Positions 27,366 to 36,956 are shown, numbered from the stretch's first letter. The stretch: 64,000 nucleotides of DNA from Lysinibacillus cavernae (GCF_009724685.1 NZ_WMEF01000008.1:150708-214707), one strand, 5' to 3'. The notes: generated by a model not told the origin, from the letters alone. Numbers and translations are program-made.

Positions 27366-27980
27366 ATGAATGATTTAATGAATAAAGTACGTGAAGTGTA
27401 TGCGCAATTTGATGCTAGTCATGATTTTCAACATATTGAACGCGTCTATCAAAATGCTTTAGCTATTTTACATACTGAGCCTTCTGCAGATGTCGAGGTA
27501 GTAAAAATGGCGGTACTTTTGCATGATGTCAGCGACAAAAAGTATACCGATAGCAAAGAAAAGGAAGAGCAGTTAATCTCCGAGTTATCTGTTAGCGAGG
27601 AAAAAAAGCAGCATATTCGAGAATGTATTGCACAAGTATCGTTTAATGGTGGAAACGAGCTAGAAGCAACATCACTGGAAGCAAAAATCGTTCGAGATGC
27701 AGATCGTTTAGATGCAATTGGGGCTATTGGCATTGCTAGAACATTTGCTTATGGCGGAGCGAAAGGTCGCAAGCTTTATGATAAGGACGAAGAAGCACGC
27801 ACAGATATGTCAGAGAAGGAATATCGTCAGAAAAATACCTCGTCTGTCACTCATTTTTATGAAAAGCTATTACTGCTAAAAGATTTAATGGTGACGGAGA
27901 AGGGTAAGGAAATGGCACTTGAACGACATCAATTTATGGAAAGCTTTTTAAAGCAATTACAGCACGAAATCGGTCAATAG
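27366..27980 (+). CDS. HD domain phosphohydrolase
   Basis: A 204-residue metal-dependent phosphohydrolase of the HD superfamily. The His of ASHDFQHIERV (about residue 19), the HD pair in AVLLHDVSD (about 52-53) and the later VRDADRLDAIG Asp (about 118) are the metal ligands. Similar stand-alone proteins act on nucleotides, but the substrate is unknown. The good GGAAGGGA site lies 14 bases from this ATG; it is better placed for an overlapping six-codon frame (27353-27373) whose stop overlaps this start. Confidence 0.82.
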   Translation: MNDLMNKVREVYAQFDASHDFQHIERVYQNALAILHTEPSADVEVVKMAVLLHDVSDKKYTDSKEKEEQLISELSVSEEKKQHIRECIAQVSFNGGNELEATSLEAKIVRDADRLDAIGAIGIARTFAYGGAKGRKLYDKDEEARTDMSEKEYRQKNTSSVTHFYEKLLLLKDLMVTEKGKEMALERHQFMESFLKQLQHEIGQ

Positions 27981-27990
27981 AACAAAGTAA

Positions 27991-28020
27991 CGAACCGTCT
28001 TTCAATGGAAGGACGGTTCG
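27991..28020. terminator. hairpin between convergent HD and decarboxylase units
   Basis: CGAACCGTC pairs with GACGGTTCG, with inner CTTTC/GAAAG-like pairing. No strong T run follows on either strand, so termination efficiency is uncertain. Confidence 0.45.
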
Positions 28021-28124
28021 TGTGTTTCATTTGGATATTTCTTTCGAAGCATCAATATGGTTACTAGTACGTTTAGTACAACAACATAAAAGATAGCAAT
28101 CGCAAGTAGAATTTTCGTTGTCAC
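28002..28124 (-). CDS. possible 40-residue single-span membrane microprotein
   Basis: A short frame starting with GTG that overlaps the TGA of the decarboxylase gene (GTGA). It would be translated by termination-reinitiation. The product has one strong hydrophobic segment (ILLAIAIFYVVVLNVLVTIL) followed by a positively charged tail starting RKKYPNE, as expected for an inward-facing membrane anchor. There is no ribosome binding site of its own, and the end overlaps the hairpin. The coding call rests on the overlap and the clean membrane segment only. Confidence 0.35.
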   Translation of the reverse strand: MTTKILLAIAIFYVVVLNVLVTILMLRKKYPNETHEPSFH

Positions 28125-29509
28125 AGTGGCATTGCTGCTGTTAATGCTTCCCAAATAATAGCTAGATCGTCTGGTGTTGTACGCCAATTGCTGAAAGCCG
28201 CACGAATGGCAGGCACTCCTTGATAAACAGTTGGTGTCATGAATACTTTTCCTTGTTGATTTAAGGACGTTAAAAATTGTTTGTTCGTTTCATCTGTCAG
28301 TACTGCATGATTTATTGCAAAGCATACGACATTTAATCTAACTGGCGCTAACAGGGTAAAGAAGGAACTATCATCTATTTTTTGTCCAAGCTGTTGAGCT
28401 AGCATTACATTTTGCTCGATTAACTGTTGATAGCCATTTTGGCCGTACGCTTGTAATGAAAACCAAGCAGGTAGCGCACGGAATCGGCGAGAATTCTCGG
28501 GTGTAAGATCACAAAAATCTGGATTATCAAGCGATCCACCGAGGTAGGCAGCATTATTTTTAAACACGGATACTTGCAAGGATTGATCTCTAGTAAACTG
28601 CATAGCTGCATCATAAGGGACATTCAACCATTTATGCGCATCAATCGTAATAGAGTCAGCATGGTTAATGCCTTCAACTAAATGAAGGTACTTTGGTGAA
28701 CATGCCGCAAATCCACCAAATGCCGCATCTATATGTAACCAGAAGTTATAGCGCTTCTTTAGCTCACCAATAGCTAATAAATCATCAAAGTCTACTGTAT
28801 TCACTGTTCCAGCGTTTGCTACGACAATACAGGGTTCCTGTTGATTGTCTTCAAGAAATTGTTGTAATTTTGCGATATCAATGGCTTCACGCTCTTCCTG
28901 ACATGGGATGAGGTGGATGGACTTTCTACCAATTCCCAACATAGAAGTTGCTTTAAATATACTTGAGTGAGGAGTACCACTGACAATTTTAATAGGAGGA
29001 ATATCAAATAACCCATCCAAAGCAGTGCTTTTACCATAGTATTGAGCAACCCACTCCCTCGCCTGAGCAAGACCTACGAAGTTGGCCATTGTTGCCCCAC
29101 TGACAAACGTACCACGGTAATCATCACTTATTAATAATAATTCCTTTAACATATCGATTGTCGCCAATTCCATAGCACCTGCGATTGAATCTTTTGAATG
29201 GGATAAGTTTTGATCATAAATACTTACTAACCAATCTCCTACGATCGAGGCAGGTGTAGACCCACCTGTAACAAACCCTAAATATCTTGACCCGGCGCTG
29301 CCGCTTAAGCCTGCTGCGTAATACTGTGTAAAATGGTGTAGTGTTGCCTGAGCACCGCTTCCTAGCTCAGGAAGCTTATCAGCAGGTGCATTGTAAGCAT
29401 AGTTAGTTACAGCTCTATCCTCTAGACCATTAAAAAAATTGGCTGCATGTTCGACAACGTCCTTTAAAATAGTTTCTATCTTCTCTTGATCGTTCTTCAT
29501 GTTATTCAT
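28121..29509 (-). CDS. PLP-dependent group II amino acid decarboxylase family protein
   Basis: A 462-residue pyridoxal-phosphate enzyme of the aromatic amino acid/glutamate/aspartate decarboxylase group. The cofactor Lys is Lys293 in DAHKWLNVPYD; Asp261 in HIDAAFGG should bind the ring nitrogen and His181 in SGTPHSS should stack on it. The substrate cannot be told; aromatic L-amino acid or aspartate decarboxylation are candidates. AAAGGAGA lies ten bases before the ATG. It is divergent from a MocR-type regulator, which very likely controls it. Confidence 0.85.
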   Translation of the reverse strand: MNNMKNDQEKIETILKDVVEHAANFFNGLEDRAVTNYAYNAPADKLPELGSGAQATLHHFTQYYAAGLSGSAGSRYLGFVTGGSTPASIVGDWLVSIYDQNLSHSKDSIAGAMELATIDMLKELLLISDDYRGTFVSGATMANFVGLAQAREWVAQYYGKSTALDGLFDIPPIKIVSGTPHSSIFKATSMLGIGRKSIHLIPCQEEREAIDIAKLQQFLEDNQQEPCIVVANAGTVNTVDFDDLLAIGELKKRYNFWLHIDAAFGGFAACSPKYLHLVEGINHADSITIDAHKWLNVPYDAAMQFTRDQSLQVSVFKNNAAYLGGSLDNPDFCDLTPENSRRFRALPAWFSLQAYGQNGYQQLIEQNVMLAQQLGQKIDDSSFFTLLAPVRLNVVCFAINHAVLTDETNKQFLTSLNQQGKVFMTPTVYQGVPAIRAAFSNWRTTPDDLAIIWEALTAAMPL

Positions 29510-29617
29510 GTGGCATCATTCTCCTTTATTCTTAAATTGTGCTTAGCCTTTTCTGTTTCTACACTATATAGTGATATATATAACAGTCAAACAATGACTA
29601 TAACAGTTGGAGGTCCA

Positions 29618-31078
29618 ATGAAAATTAAGCTAAATCGTCAATCAGATCAATCTTTAATTCACCAGATATCAAACATTATTGCTGAAAAGATCCGTTCTGG
29701 TTTTTTACAGGAAGGGAGTCAATTACCTTCCATTAGAAGCTTTTCAAAAGAAAATCAAGTAAGCCTTGTGACAGTTAGTAAAGCGTATTCATTGTTAGAA
29801 AAAAACGGTTATATCCAACTGCTACATGGGAAGGGGGCATTTGTTAGAAAAAAAGAAAAGGGAATTTTGAATGTTCATCAGAGTGACTATAATTGGCAGT
29901 TAGCCATCCCAGATTACATTCAACGTTCGCAATCTATGTTAAATAAAGGAGTAGAGTTTGCGATTAAGTTTTCAAGTGCGACGATCCATCCTGGGTTATT
30001 GCCCTCTGTCTATTTGACGAATCAAATTGTTGATATTTTACAGGCAGATCCGCAGATTGTTGCACGTTATGGTTCTGTGCAAGGAGATGAAGAAGTACGA
30101 AAAGCCATTCAAACCTATGTCAAACAATATGGTCAAATAGAAACAACGCCTCAAGAAATCATTGTGACAAATGGTGTTCAACAAGGTATTGATTTAGTGG
30201 CAAGAACCTTTATTGGGCCAGGTGACATTGTCATAACAGAAGCTCCAACGTACACAGCAGCCATTGATGTGTTTAGAAATCGAGGAGCTCATATTATTCC
30301 GATTCCAGTGGATGAAGAAGGAATGCGGACAACTATTTTAGCAACGTTATGTTTAAGCAAACAACCAAAGTTAATCTATACAAACCCTACATTTCAGAAT
30401 CCAACAGGAACTGTTTTAAGTGAAGCGAGAAGAAGAGATTTACTAGAACTTGCCCAACAATATGGTTTTCTTATTATAGAGGATGACTCGTGGAATGAGA
30501 TTTATTTTGACGATAATCCACCACCTCCAACGCTCAAAGCTTTAGATACAAGTGGTCATGTTATTTACTTAAAAGGATTTAGTAAAGCTTTAGCACCTAG
30601 TTGTAGAATTGGCGCCATCCTTTCGAAGGGGACTGTCCATCAACGGCTCTTAGCGGCCAAATCCTTTGCCGATTCGGGTAACCCACTGTTAACACAAAAG
30701 GCGCTCATTCCTTTTTTACAATCCGAACGAATGCATGCCCATTTAGAAAAACTCCGCATTGCACTTGAAATAAGAAGAGATCAAACGATTGCCTTGCTGA
30801 AAAAGTATGCACCTGAAGGCATTACGTGGATGGAACCGAAAGGAGGGCTGAATATTTGGGTGTCTTTGCCTAGTGATGGCAATACAGATGAACTGCTGTT
30901 GAAAGCCCAGCAAGCCCATATTACCTTTTTACCAAGCTCAGCTTGTTACCCAGGTGAGCCTCAATACCACCATATGAGAATTAGTTATTCGTATCCTGAA
31001 CCGCAGGATCTTGAACAAGGGATCATCCAGCTTTGTCAGATTATGCACACGTATTTACAGGAGAATCGACCATTGTAA
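29618..31078 (+). CDS. MocR/GntR-type regulator with aminotransferase domain
   Basis: About 486 residues: an N-terminal GntR winged helix (about 10-75, with LPSIRSFSKENQVSLVTVSK) joined to a class I aminotransferase fold. The PLP-binding Lys lies in LKGFSKALAPSCRIG near residue 323. Such proteins are usually PLP-sensing regulators such as PdxR or GabR. Here it is divergent from a PLP decarboxylase gene, its likely target. The start at 29618 has GGAGG upstream; upstream in-frame codons back to 29486 run into the divergent gene. Confidence 0.87.
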   Translation: MKIKLNRQSDQSLIHQISNIIAEKIRSGFLQEGSQLPSIRSFSKENQVSLVTVSKAYSLLEKNGYIQLLHGKGAFVRKKEKGILNVHQSDYNWQLAIPDYIQRSQSMLNKGVEFAIKFSSATIHPGLLPSVYLTNQIVDILQADPQIVARYGSVQGDEEVRKAIQTYVKQYGQIETTPQEIIVTNGVQQGIDLVARTFIGPGDIVITEAPTYTAAIDVFRNRGAHIIPIPVDEEGMRTTILATLCLSKQPKLIYTNPTFQNPTGTVLSEARRRDLLELAQQYGFLIIEDDSWNEIYFDDNPPPPTLKALDTSGHVIYLKGFSKALAPSCRIGAILSKGTVHQRLLAAKSFADSGNPLLTQKALIPFLQSERMHAHLEKLRIALEIRRDQTIALLKKYAPEGITWMEPKGGLNIWVSLPSDGNTDELLLKAQQAHITFLPSSACYPGEPQYHHMRISYSYPEPQDLEQGIIQLCQIMHTYLQENRPL

Positions 31079-31216
31079 GTACAAGCCGTTGATAGTTTGT
31101 TGTTCTTTGTTTACCTGTCAATTGATGTTATGATGATTAATGGATATCAATAATCGTCTACATAAAAGTAGTGTGGGCATGATCAATACCTAACATGAAA
31201 GAGATGGAATAGTGGA

Positions 31217-33103
31217 ATGAGTCATTTAATCGTACAAAATTTAACGAAAACTGTGGGCGATAAAACGCTTTTTCAAAATATTGAATTTACTATTTATGAG
31301 GGAGAGCGAGCTGGCTTAATCGGCATTAATGGAACAGGGAAATCGACCTTGCTATCCATTTTAGCAGAAGACATAGAAGCAGATACAATGTCGGTTGATC
31401 GACCAAACAAATACCGTGTTGCCTATTTACCACAGGAGCCGTCATTTAATGTTGGAGAAACAGTTTTACAAGCTGTGTTTGCAGGAGACTCACCGATTTT
31501 ACAACTGAATCGTCAATATGAGGAAACCGTTGCAGCATTAGCAATAAACCCAACATCCGAAAGCCTACAAAAGACTTTATTTAGCTTGCAACAGCGCATG
31601 GATGAAGAGCAAGCATGGGATGTCAATGCGTTAGCAAAGACAGCATTAACAAAACTAGGCATTGAAACATTTGAAAGAGAAGTGCTAACACTATCAGGTG
31701 GACAGCAAAAACGGGTAGCTTTAGCCAAGGTGTTAATTGAACCAGCGGATCTTTACTTATTGGACGAGCCTACCAACCATTTAGATGTGCAGTCAACAGA
31801 GTGGCTCCAAGAAATGGTGTTACGACTAAAGGGTGCGGTTATTTTTATTACCCATGATCGTTATTTCTTAGATGAATTGTCAACACATATTTACGAGCTA
31901 GCAGATCAAACATTATATCGACACACAGGGAATTATGGTGATTATTTAGAGGCCCGTGCTATTCGTGAGGAAATGAAAGCTGCCTCTGCTCAAAAGGATC
32001 GCAACCGATATCGTTCAGAGCTTAAATGGATTCGTCGTGGCGCGAAAGCTCGTTCGACCAAGCAAAAGGCTCGTATTCAACGCTTTGAAAAGCTAGAGGA
32101 TAACTTAGAGCGCAAATCAGAGGACGTTTCATTGGAAATGGGGCTCGCGACAACGCGACTTGGACGTAAAGTGCTAGAGGCTGAGAATATTTCGAAAGCC
32201 TTCGGACAGCAAAAAATTCTTGAAAACTTTTCATTTTTACTACAGCAAGGTGACCGTATTGGTATTATCGGTGCGAATGGAGTAGGGAAATCCACTTTAT
32301 TGAATATGCTAGCAGGAGAGCTGGCACCAGATCAAGGTGAGATTCTTGTTGGATCAACAGTGAAGCTAGCACATTTCAAACAAACATTGCCGAAAATGAA
32401 TGAAAATGAACGTATGATTGAATATATACGTGAGGCTTCAAATGATATTACAGATGCTGAGGGCGTTCGTTATTCAGCCGCTCAAATGCTAGAGCGCTTT
32501 TTATTCCCACTGCATGCACATGGAACACCAATTGGGAAATTATCGGGTGGAGAGCGCAAGCGACTTCATTTATTACGTTTATTAATGGAACAACCAAACG
32601 TTTTGTTACTCGATGAGCCAACCAATGATTTAGATATTGAAACATTAGGTGTGTTAGAGGATTTCATTGAACATTTCCCTGGTGTTGTCATTACCATTTC
32701 CCACGATCGCTTCTTCCTAGACCGGATTGCGAAAAAGCTATGGATATTGGATGGACAGGGACAAGTTGAGGAAACACTGGATCTTTACAGTGAATACTTG
32801 GAGAAGCGCGAGCAGGACACGGTTGTTAAAGTAGAGGCGCCAAAAGTTGAAAAGGCGAAGTCCGAAAAGCCAAAATCAGACAAGAAAAAGCTATCGTTTA
32901 AAGAGCAAAAAGAATGGGAAACGATCGCAGATGATATTGAAAAAACAGAAACAGCTATTATGGAGACCGAAGATGGAATCGCTAATGCTGGTTCAGATTT
33001 TACTAAACTACAGGAATTAACAGCAAAGCTTGATGAGCTGAATGCACAATATGAGCATCTGATTGAAAGATGGTCTTATTTAGATGAAATTGTCAACGGA
33101 TAA
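31217..33103 (+). CDS. ABC-F family ATPase (Uup/YfmR type)
   Basis: A 628-residue soluble protein with two ABC ATPase domains: Walker A GINGTGKS near 37-44 and GANGVGKS near 354-361, signatures LSGGQQKR and LSGGERKR, and Walker B LLDEPTNHLD and LLDEPTNDLD. Between them is the charged linker typical of ABC-F proteins, and at the end a Lys/Glu-rich coiled coil as in Uup. These proteins act on the ribosome rather than in transport. Twelve bases separate it from the next gene, so the two are cotranscribed. Confidence 0.9.
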   Translation: MSHLIVQNLTKTVGDKTLFQNIEFTIYEGERAGLIGINGTGKSTLLSILAEDIEADTMSVDRPNKYRVAYLPQEPSFNVGETVLQAVFAGDSPILQLNRQYEETVAALAINPTSESLQKTLFSLQQRMDEEQAWDVNALAKTALTKLGIETFEREVLTLSGGQQKRVALAKVLIEPADLYLLDEPTNHLDVQSTEWLQEMVLRLKGAVIFITHDRYFLDELSTHIYELADQTLYRHTGNYGDYLEARAIREEMKAASAQKDRNRYRSELKWIRRGAKARSTKQKARIQRFEKLEDNLERKSEDVSLEMGLATTRLGRKVLEAENISKAFGQQKILENFSFLLQQGDRIGIIGANGVGKSTLLNMLAGELAPDQGEILVGSTVKLAHFKQTLPKMNENERMIEYIREASNDITDAEGVRYSAAQMLERFLFPLHAHGTPIGKLSGGERKRLHLLRLLMEQPNVLLLDEPTNDLDIETLGVLEDFIEHFPGVVITISHDRFFLDRIAKKLWILDGQGQVEETLDLYSEYLEKREQDTVVKVEAPKVEKAKSEKPKSDKKKLSFKEQKEWETIADDIEKTETAIMETEDGIANAGSDFTKLQELTAKLDELNAQYEHLIERWSYLDEIVNG

Positions 33104-33115
33104 GGAGCGATAGAC

Positions 33116-34243
33116 ATGAAGATTATTACAATTGAACCGACGCCAAGTCCCAATTCTATGAAGATTGTTGTTGATACAGAGCTACCTTTCGGGAAAAGCT
33201 ATAATTTTACAAAGGATAATAAAGACGAAGCAACTGGCGAGGCTGCAGCGATATTATCTATTGAAGGAGTAAAGGGCGTTTACCATGTAGCCGATTTCTT
33301 TGCTGTTGAGCGTAATGCCAAGTATGCATGGGAAGGCATTCTAGCAAGTATTCGTCAAGTGTTAGGGGAAGATGTAAAAACACAAGATGAAACACTCATT
33401 GCTAATGAATTTTATGGTGAGGTTTATGTGCATGTGCAGTTTTACAAGCAGGTGCCTTTGCAAGTAAAAGTTTTTGATAATCAACGTGAACACCGTATAA
33501 GCTGTGGAGATCGTTTTGTAGATGCTTTTAATCAAATTATTGAGTCAGCAGTAGATGAAAACTATATTTTCCAGCGTAAATGGATTGATTATGGTGTACG
33601 CTACGGTGAGCTTGAGGAAATTGCAGAAACCGTTAAACAAGAGATTGATGTCACTTATTCTGCACAACGATTAGCGGAAATTGTCGCTGCCATCAATAAT
33701 GACGATGAAAAAGCTGTTATTAAAACCGACAAGCTAAAACTGACAGTTGAGCAATTCAAGCAACCAGAATGGGAAAAACGTTTCCAGTTGTTAGATCAAA
33801 TGGCTGATCCAGAGCTAGATGATTTACCACTACTTGATTTAGCATTACAGGATGAACAAATGTCCATTCGTCGACTTGCAACGGTGTACTTAGGTATGGT
33901 TGAGGATGTGGCTGTTGTTCCTTACTTAGAAAGAGCCCTACAGGATAAAAGTGCAGCAGTCCGTCGAACAGCTGGTGACTGTATGAGCGACATTGGTTTT
34001 GTAGAATTTGAAGGAGCTATGCAGCAAGCCTTACAGGATAAAAACAAATTAGTTCGCTGGCGTGCAGCGATGTATTTATATGAAGTAGGAACAGAACAGT
34101 CCTTACCTTCATTAAAGGCTGCGGAAGAAGATAAAGAATTCGAAGTAAAATTACAAGTAAAAATGGCTGTTGCCCGAATTGAACAGGGTGAAGAAGCAAA
34201 AGGCTCGGTCTGGAAGCAAATGACCGAATCCCGCCAACAATAA
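33116..34243 (+). CDS. cvfC: conserved virulence factor C family protein (YpgR-like)
   Basis: A 375-residue cytoplasmic protein. Residues 1-85 look like an Nfu N-terminal domain (IEPTPSPNSMKIVVDTELPF), and residues about 220-365 form HEAT-like repeats (DEQMSIRRLATVYLGMV, DKSAAVRRTAGDCMSDIG, DKNKLVRWRAAMYLYEVG). This is the arrangement of CvfC of Staphylococcus aureus and YpgR of B. subtilis. Biochemical function is unknown; CvfC affects virulence and surface properties. GGAGCGA precedes the ATG. Second gene of a two-gene operon with the ABC-F ATPase. Confidence 0.85.
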   Translation: MKIITIEPTPSPNSMKIVVDTELPFGKSYNFTKDNKDEATGEAAAILSIEGVKGVYHVADFFAVERNAKYAWEGILASIRQVLGEDVKTQDETLIANEFYGEVYVHVQFYKQVPLQVKVFDNQREHRISCGDRFVDAFNQIIESAVDENYIFQRKWIDYGVRYGELEEIAETVKQEIDVTYSAQRLAEIVAAINNDDEKAVIKTDKLKLTVEQFKQPEWEKRFQLLDQMADPELDDLPLLDLALQDEQMSIRRLATVYLGMVEDVAVVPYLERALQDKSAAVRRTAGDCMSDIGFVEFEGAMQQALQDKNKLVRWRAAMYLYEVGTEQSLPSLKAAEEDKEFEVKLQVKMAVARIEQGEEAKGSVWKQMTESRQQ

Positions 34244-34245
34244 GT

Positions 34246-34275
34246 TGAAAAAACCAGCATCTGCTGGTTTTTTTC
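34246..34275 (+). terminator. terminator of the ABC-F/cvfC operon
   Basis: AAAAACCAGCA pairs with TGCTGGTTTTT around a short loop, followed by further Ts. Confidence 0.75.
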
Positions 34276-34637
34276 GTTTTAGGAGGGGCTTCGCTCGAAA
34301 GTTGGGAGGAATCGCTCAAAGGTAGTGAGGAAGTTTTCATGACCCCATTCAAGATGGAGAAACCCGCTCAAAGAAAGTGTCAATCCACCTAAAAATCAGC
34401 GTAAACCGTTTAAATCGACCCATCGAAAAATACTTCAATATAAAATCCAATGCAATCGAGAAAACTATCAAAAAACAGCGTAAAACAGAAAAAAAAGTTG
34501 TTTTCTAGCGTTTTGTTGCTGAACAAAAAGTTAAGGTCAATCTATGAATCATTAACATATTGTCTAGTTTCATAGAGATTGGACAATGTTAAAATAACAT
34601 AAATTCAGAATATTCCCTAAAATAGGAGGTTCTTTGT
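34276..34637. repeat. intergenic region with degenerate repeat units
   Basis: About 360 non-coding bases. From 34290 to 34385 related units recur (TCGCTCGAAAGTTGGGAGGAA, shortened here to its TCGCTCGAAAG core, then TCGCTCAAAGG and CCGCTCAAAGA, each followed by a G-rich tail). They resemble the CGCTCGAAG units of the array at the right end of the window and may be its decayed relatives. The last 150 bases are AT-rich and should hold the promoter of the following operon; AGGAGG at 34625 is its ribosome binding site. Confidence 0.4.
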
Positions 34638-35870
34638 ATGACAGTAACCAGTTTGAAAACAACAAAATCTTATGTGCGTGATCGTGAGGCAGTCATTACA
34701 TTAACACAGAAACTTGTGCGAATTGAAAGCGTTTACCGTGAGAATGATCCGAAGGGTAATGAGCAAGAAGTGGCACATTTTGTTGCTGCTTATTTACGAG
34801 ATATTGGCATTGAAACGCATGTAGAGGAGGTTGTGCCCGGGCGACCGAATGTTATTGGCATTATTGATTCGGGCAAACCAGGGAAGACATTGCTTTTCGA
34901 AGGACATACAGATGTAGTGACAGAGGGCAATCGAGATGCTTGGGCATATGATCCATTTGGGGCAGAAATTGTGGAAGGACGTATGTATGGTAGAGGGACG
35001 AACGATACAAAGGGAAATCTTGCTTGTATGATTACAGCTTGTCAATCATTGCTACTAGATCAAGAAGAGTTTACGGGCAAGATTATTTTATGTATTCCTT
35101 GTGATGAAGAGGGGCTCATGTTGGGCATTAAACATTTTATTAAAAATGGTTGGGCTGACGGAGTAGATGGTGCGATTATCTGTGAGCCACAGGAAAACAA
35201 TGTGTGTATTGCACAGCGTGGAGCTATCCGTTTGAAGGTAGATATTTTTGGTAAAATGGCCCACGGAGCCATTTCTTGGAGTGGCATTAATCCTAACTGG
35301 CGTATGGCACGTTTCATCGTAGAGCTTGAAAAACTAGAAAAAGAGGAACAGGCTCGATTAGGGCGTGATCCTATGTTGAATTGGCCATCGATTACGCCAA
35401 CGATTTTACGTGCTCCAGTAAAAGGAGATGCTCAAATCAATGTCATCCCAGATCATTGTATGACGACGCTGGATATTCGCACTGTGCCTGCTCAAGATCA
35501 TGATGAACTACTGGGCAGAATCGAAGCGATTATTAAATTATTACAAGCGGACGATCCTGATTTTAAAGTCGAGCTTACTGTCCTTGATAACCGACCAGCT
35601 ACAGCAACGGCTAAGGAAGACCCTGTTGTACAGGCCATTTATGAGGCGGTGGCAGAGGTGACGGAGAAGGAACCAAAATATAATGGTGTTCCTGGTGCGA
35701 CAGATGGAACGTTTCTTCATGTCCATGGTATTCCGATTGTGACGGTTGGTGCTGGAGATCGAGAAATCCCTCATCAAATCAATGAATATGTAGATATTGA
35801 AGAATTGGCAGAAACAACGGCGATTTATCGTTTGGCGGCATTGAAGTTTTTGGCGGGTGATGAACAATGA
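34638..35870 (+). CDS. M20 family metallohydrolase (ArgE/DapE type)
   Basis: A 410-residue zinc amidohydrolase. Metal ligands are visible: His90 in FEGHTDVV, Asp123 in GRGTNDTKGN, Glu156/157 in CDEEG (catalytic base and ligand), and a distal His in GDREIPHQINEYV. Family members deacylate amino acids or cleave dipeptides such as carnosine. It starts a ten-gene operon with oxidoreductases, a peptide ABC importer and a P1 peptidase, so it probably releases an amino acid from an acylated or dipeptide substrate. It overlaps the next gene by four bases (ATGA). Confidence 0.88.
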   Translation: MTVTSLKTTKSYVRDREAVITLTQKLVRIESVYRENDPKGNEQEVAHFVAAYLRDIGIETHVEEVVPGRPNVIGIIDSGKPGKTLLFEGHTDVVTEGNRDAWAYDPFGAEIVEGRMYGRGTNDTKGNLACMITACQSLLLDQEEFTGKIILCIPCDEEGLMLGIKHFIKNGWADGVDGAIICEPQENNVCIAQRGAIRLKVDIFGKMAHGAISWSGINPNWRMARFIVELEKLEKEEQARLGRDPMLNWPSITPTILRAPVKGDAQINVIPDHCMTTLDIRTVPAQDHDELLGRIEAIIKLLQADDPDFKVELTVLDNRPATATAKEDPVVQAIYEAVAEVTEKEPKYNGVPGATDGTFLHVHGIPIVTVGAGDREIPHQINEYVDIEELAETTAIYRLAALKFLAGDEQ

Positions 35871-36955
35871 AGTCGATAAAAATTGCGGTTATACCTGGGG
35901 ATGGCATAGGGAAGGAAGTTATGGAGGAAGCGTTAAAGATTTTGGCATGTTTGCAAAAACGTGATAGCTCCCTACAAGTCGAGACGACCATCTTCCCTTG
36001 GAGTTCTGATTATTATGTACAGAATGGCTGTATGATGCCTGAGGATGCACTTGAAACACTACAAAAATTTGATGCGATATTGTTTGGGGCTATTGGCGAT
36101 GCTCGTGTGCCAGATGATGTCACGGTTTGGGAATTAATTATGCCAATTCGGAAGCATTTCCAGCAATATGTGAATTTCCGTCCAATTAAATCACTGCCAG
36201 GGATCACGTCACCTCTGGCAAATGGTGGGGAGATTGATTTTGTCATCTTCCGTGAAAATGCGGAGGGAGAATATTCGGACAGTGGTGGTCGACTGTATCA
36301 GCAGCAGCCACAGGAAATGACCATTCAAAATACAATTATGACACGGATTGGGATTGAAAAAATTGTACGAGCAGCTTGTGATTATGCGGAGCAACATGGA
36401 AAAACCAAAATAACAAGTGCAACTAAATCGAATGCTATTATTCATTCGATGAAATTTTGGGATGAGCATACAAAGAAGACTGTGGCTCAAAGCTCAGCAG
36501 CACTACAACTCCAATCAGTTTACATTGATGCTTTAGTCGCTTACTTTGTAGAGCGACCACAGGATTTTGAGGTAGTCGTAGCTTCTAATTTATTTGGCGA
36601 TATTTTATCTGATTTAGGCTCTGCCATTGTAGGCGGATTGGGTCTGTCTCCATCGGCCAACCTGAATCCAGAGAAGGATTTTCCATCGATGTTTGAGCCT
36701 GTGCATGGTTCGGCACCAGATATTGCAGGGAAGGGTATTGCCAATCCAATCGCACAAATTTGGTCGCTTGCCTTACTTCTTGGCCATCAAGGTAGAACCG
36801 ATTTAGAACAGCTCATTATCAAAGCCATCACCAAAGTACTACAAGAAGGGGTCGTGAAAACAGCAGATATTGGTGGACAAGCGTCAACAGCTCAAATGGG
36901 CAATGCGATTTGTCAGGAAATCATTCATATGACATTAACAGCAGGGGGTGTTTAG
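35867..36955 (+). CDS. isopropylmalate/tartrate dehydrogenase family protein
   Basis: A 362-residue NAD-dependent decarboxylating dehydrogenase of the beta-hydroxyacid family. The N-terminus IAVIPGDGIGKEVMEEALKI, the ENAEGEYS loop (about 128-135) and EPVHGSAPDIAGKGIANPIA (about 283-302) identify the group. The active-site loop fits tartrate or D-malate dehydrogenases better than housekeeping LeuB, and the gene lies in a catabolic operon. Substrate is therefore inferred only as a (R)-malate-like acid. The start overlaps the stop of the M20 gene. Confidence 0.85.
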   Translation: MKSIKIAVIPGDGIGKEVMEEALKILACLQKRDSSLQVETTIFPWSSDYYVQNGCMMPEDALETLQKFDAILFGAIGDARVPDDVTVWELIMPIRKHFQQYVNFRPIKSLPGITSPLANGGEIDFVIFRENAEGEYSDSGGRLYQQQPQEMTIQNTIMTRIGIEKIVRAACDYAEQHGKTKITSATKSNAIIHSMKFWDEHTKKTVAQSSAALQLQSVYIDALVAYFVERPQDFEVVVASNLFGDILSDLGSAIVGGLGLSPSANLNPEKDFPSMFEPVHGSAPDIAGKGIANPIAQIWSLALLLGHQGRTDLEQLIIKAITKVLQEGVVKTADIGGQASTAQMGNAICQEIIHMTLTAGGV

Positions 36956-36956
36956 T

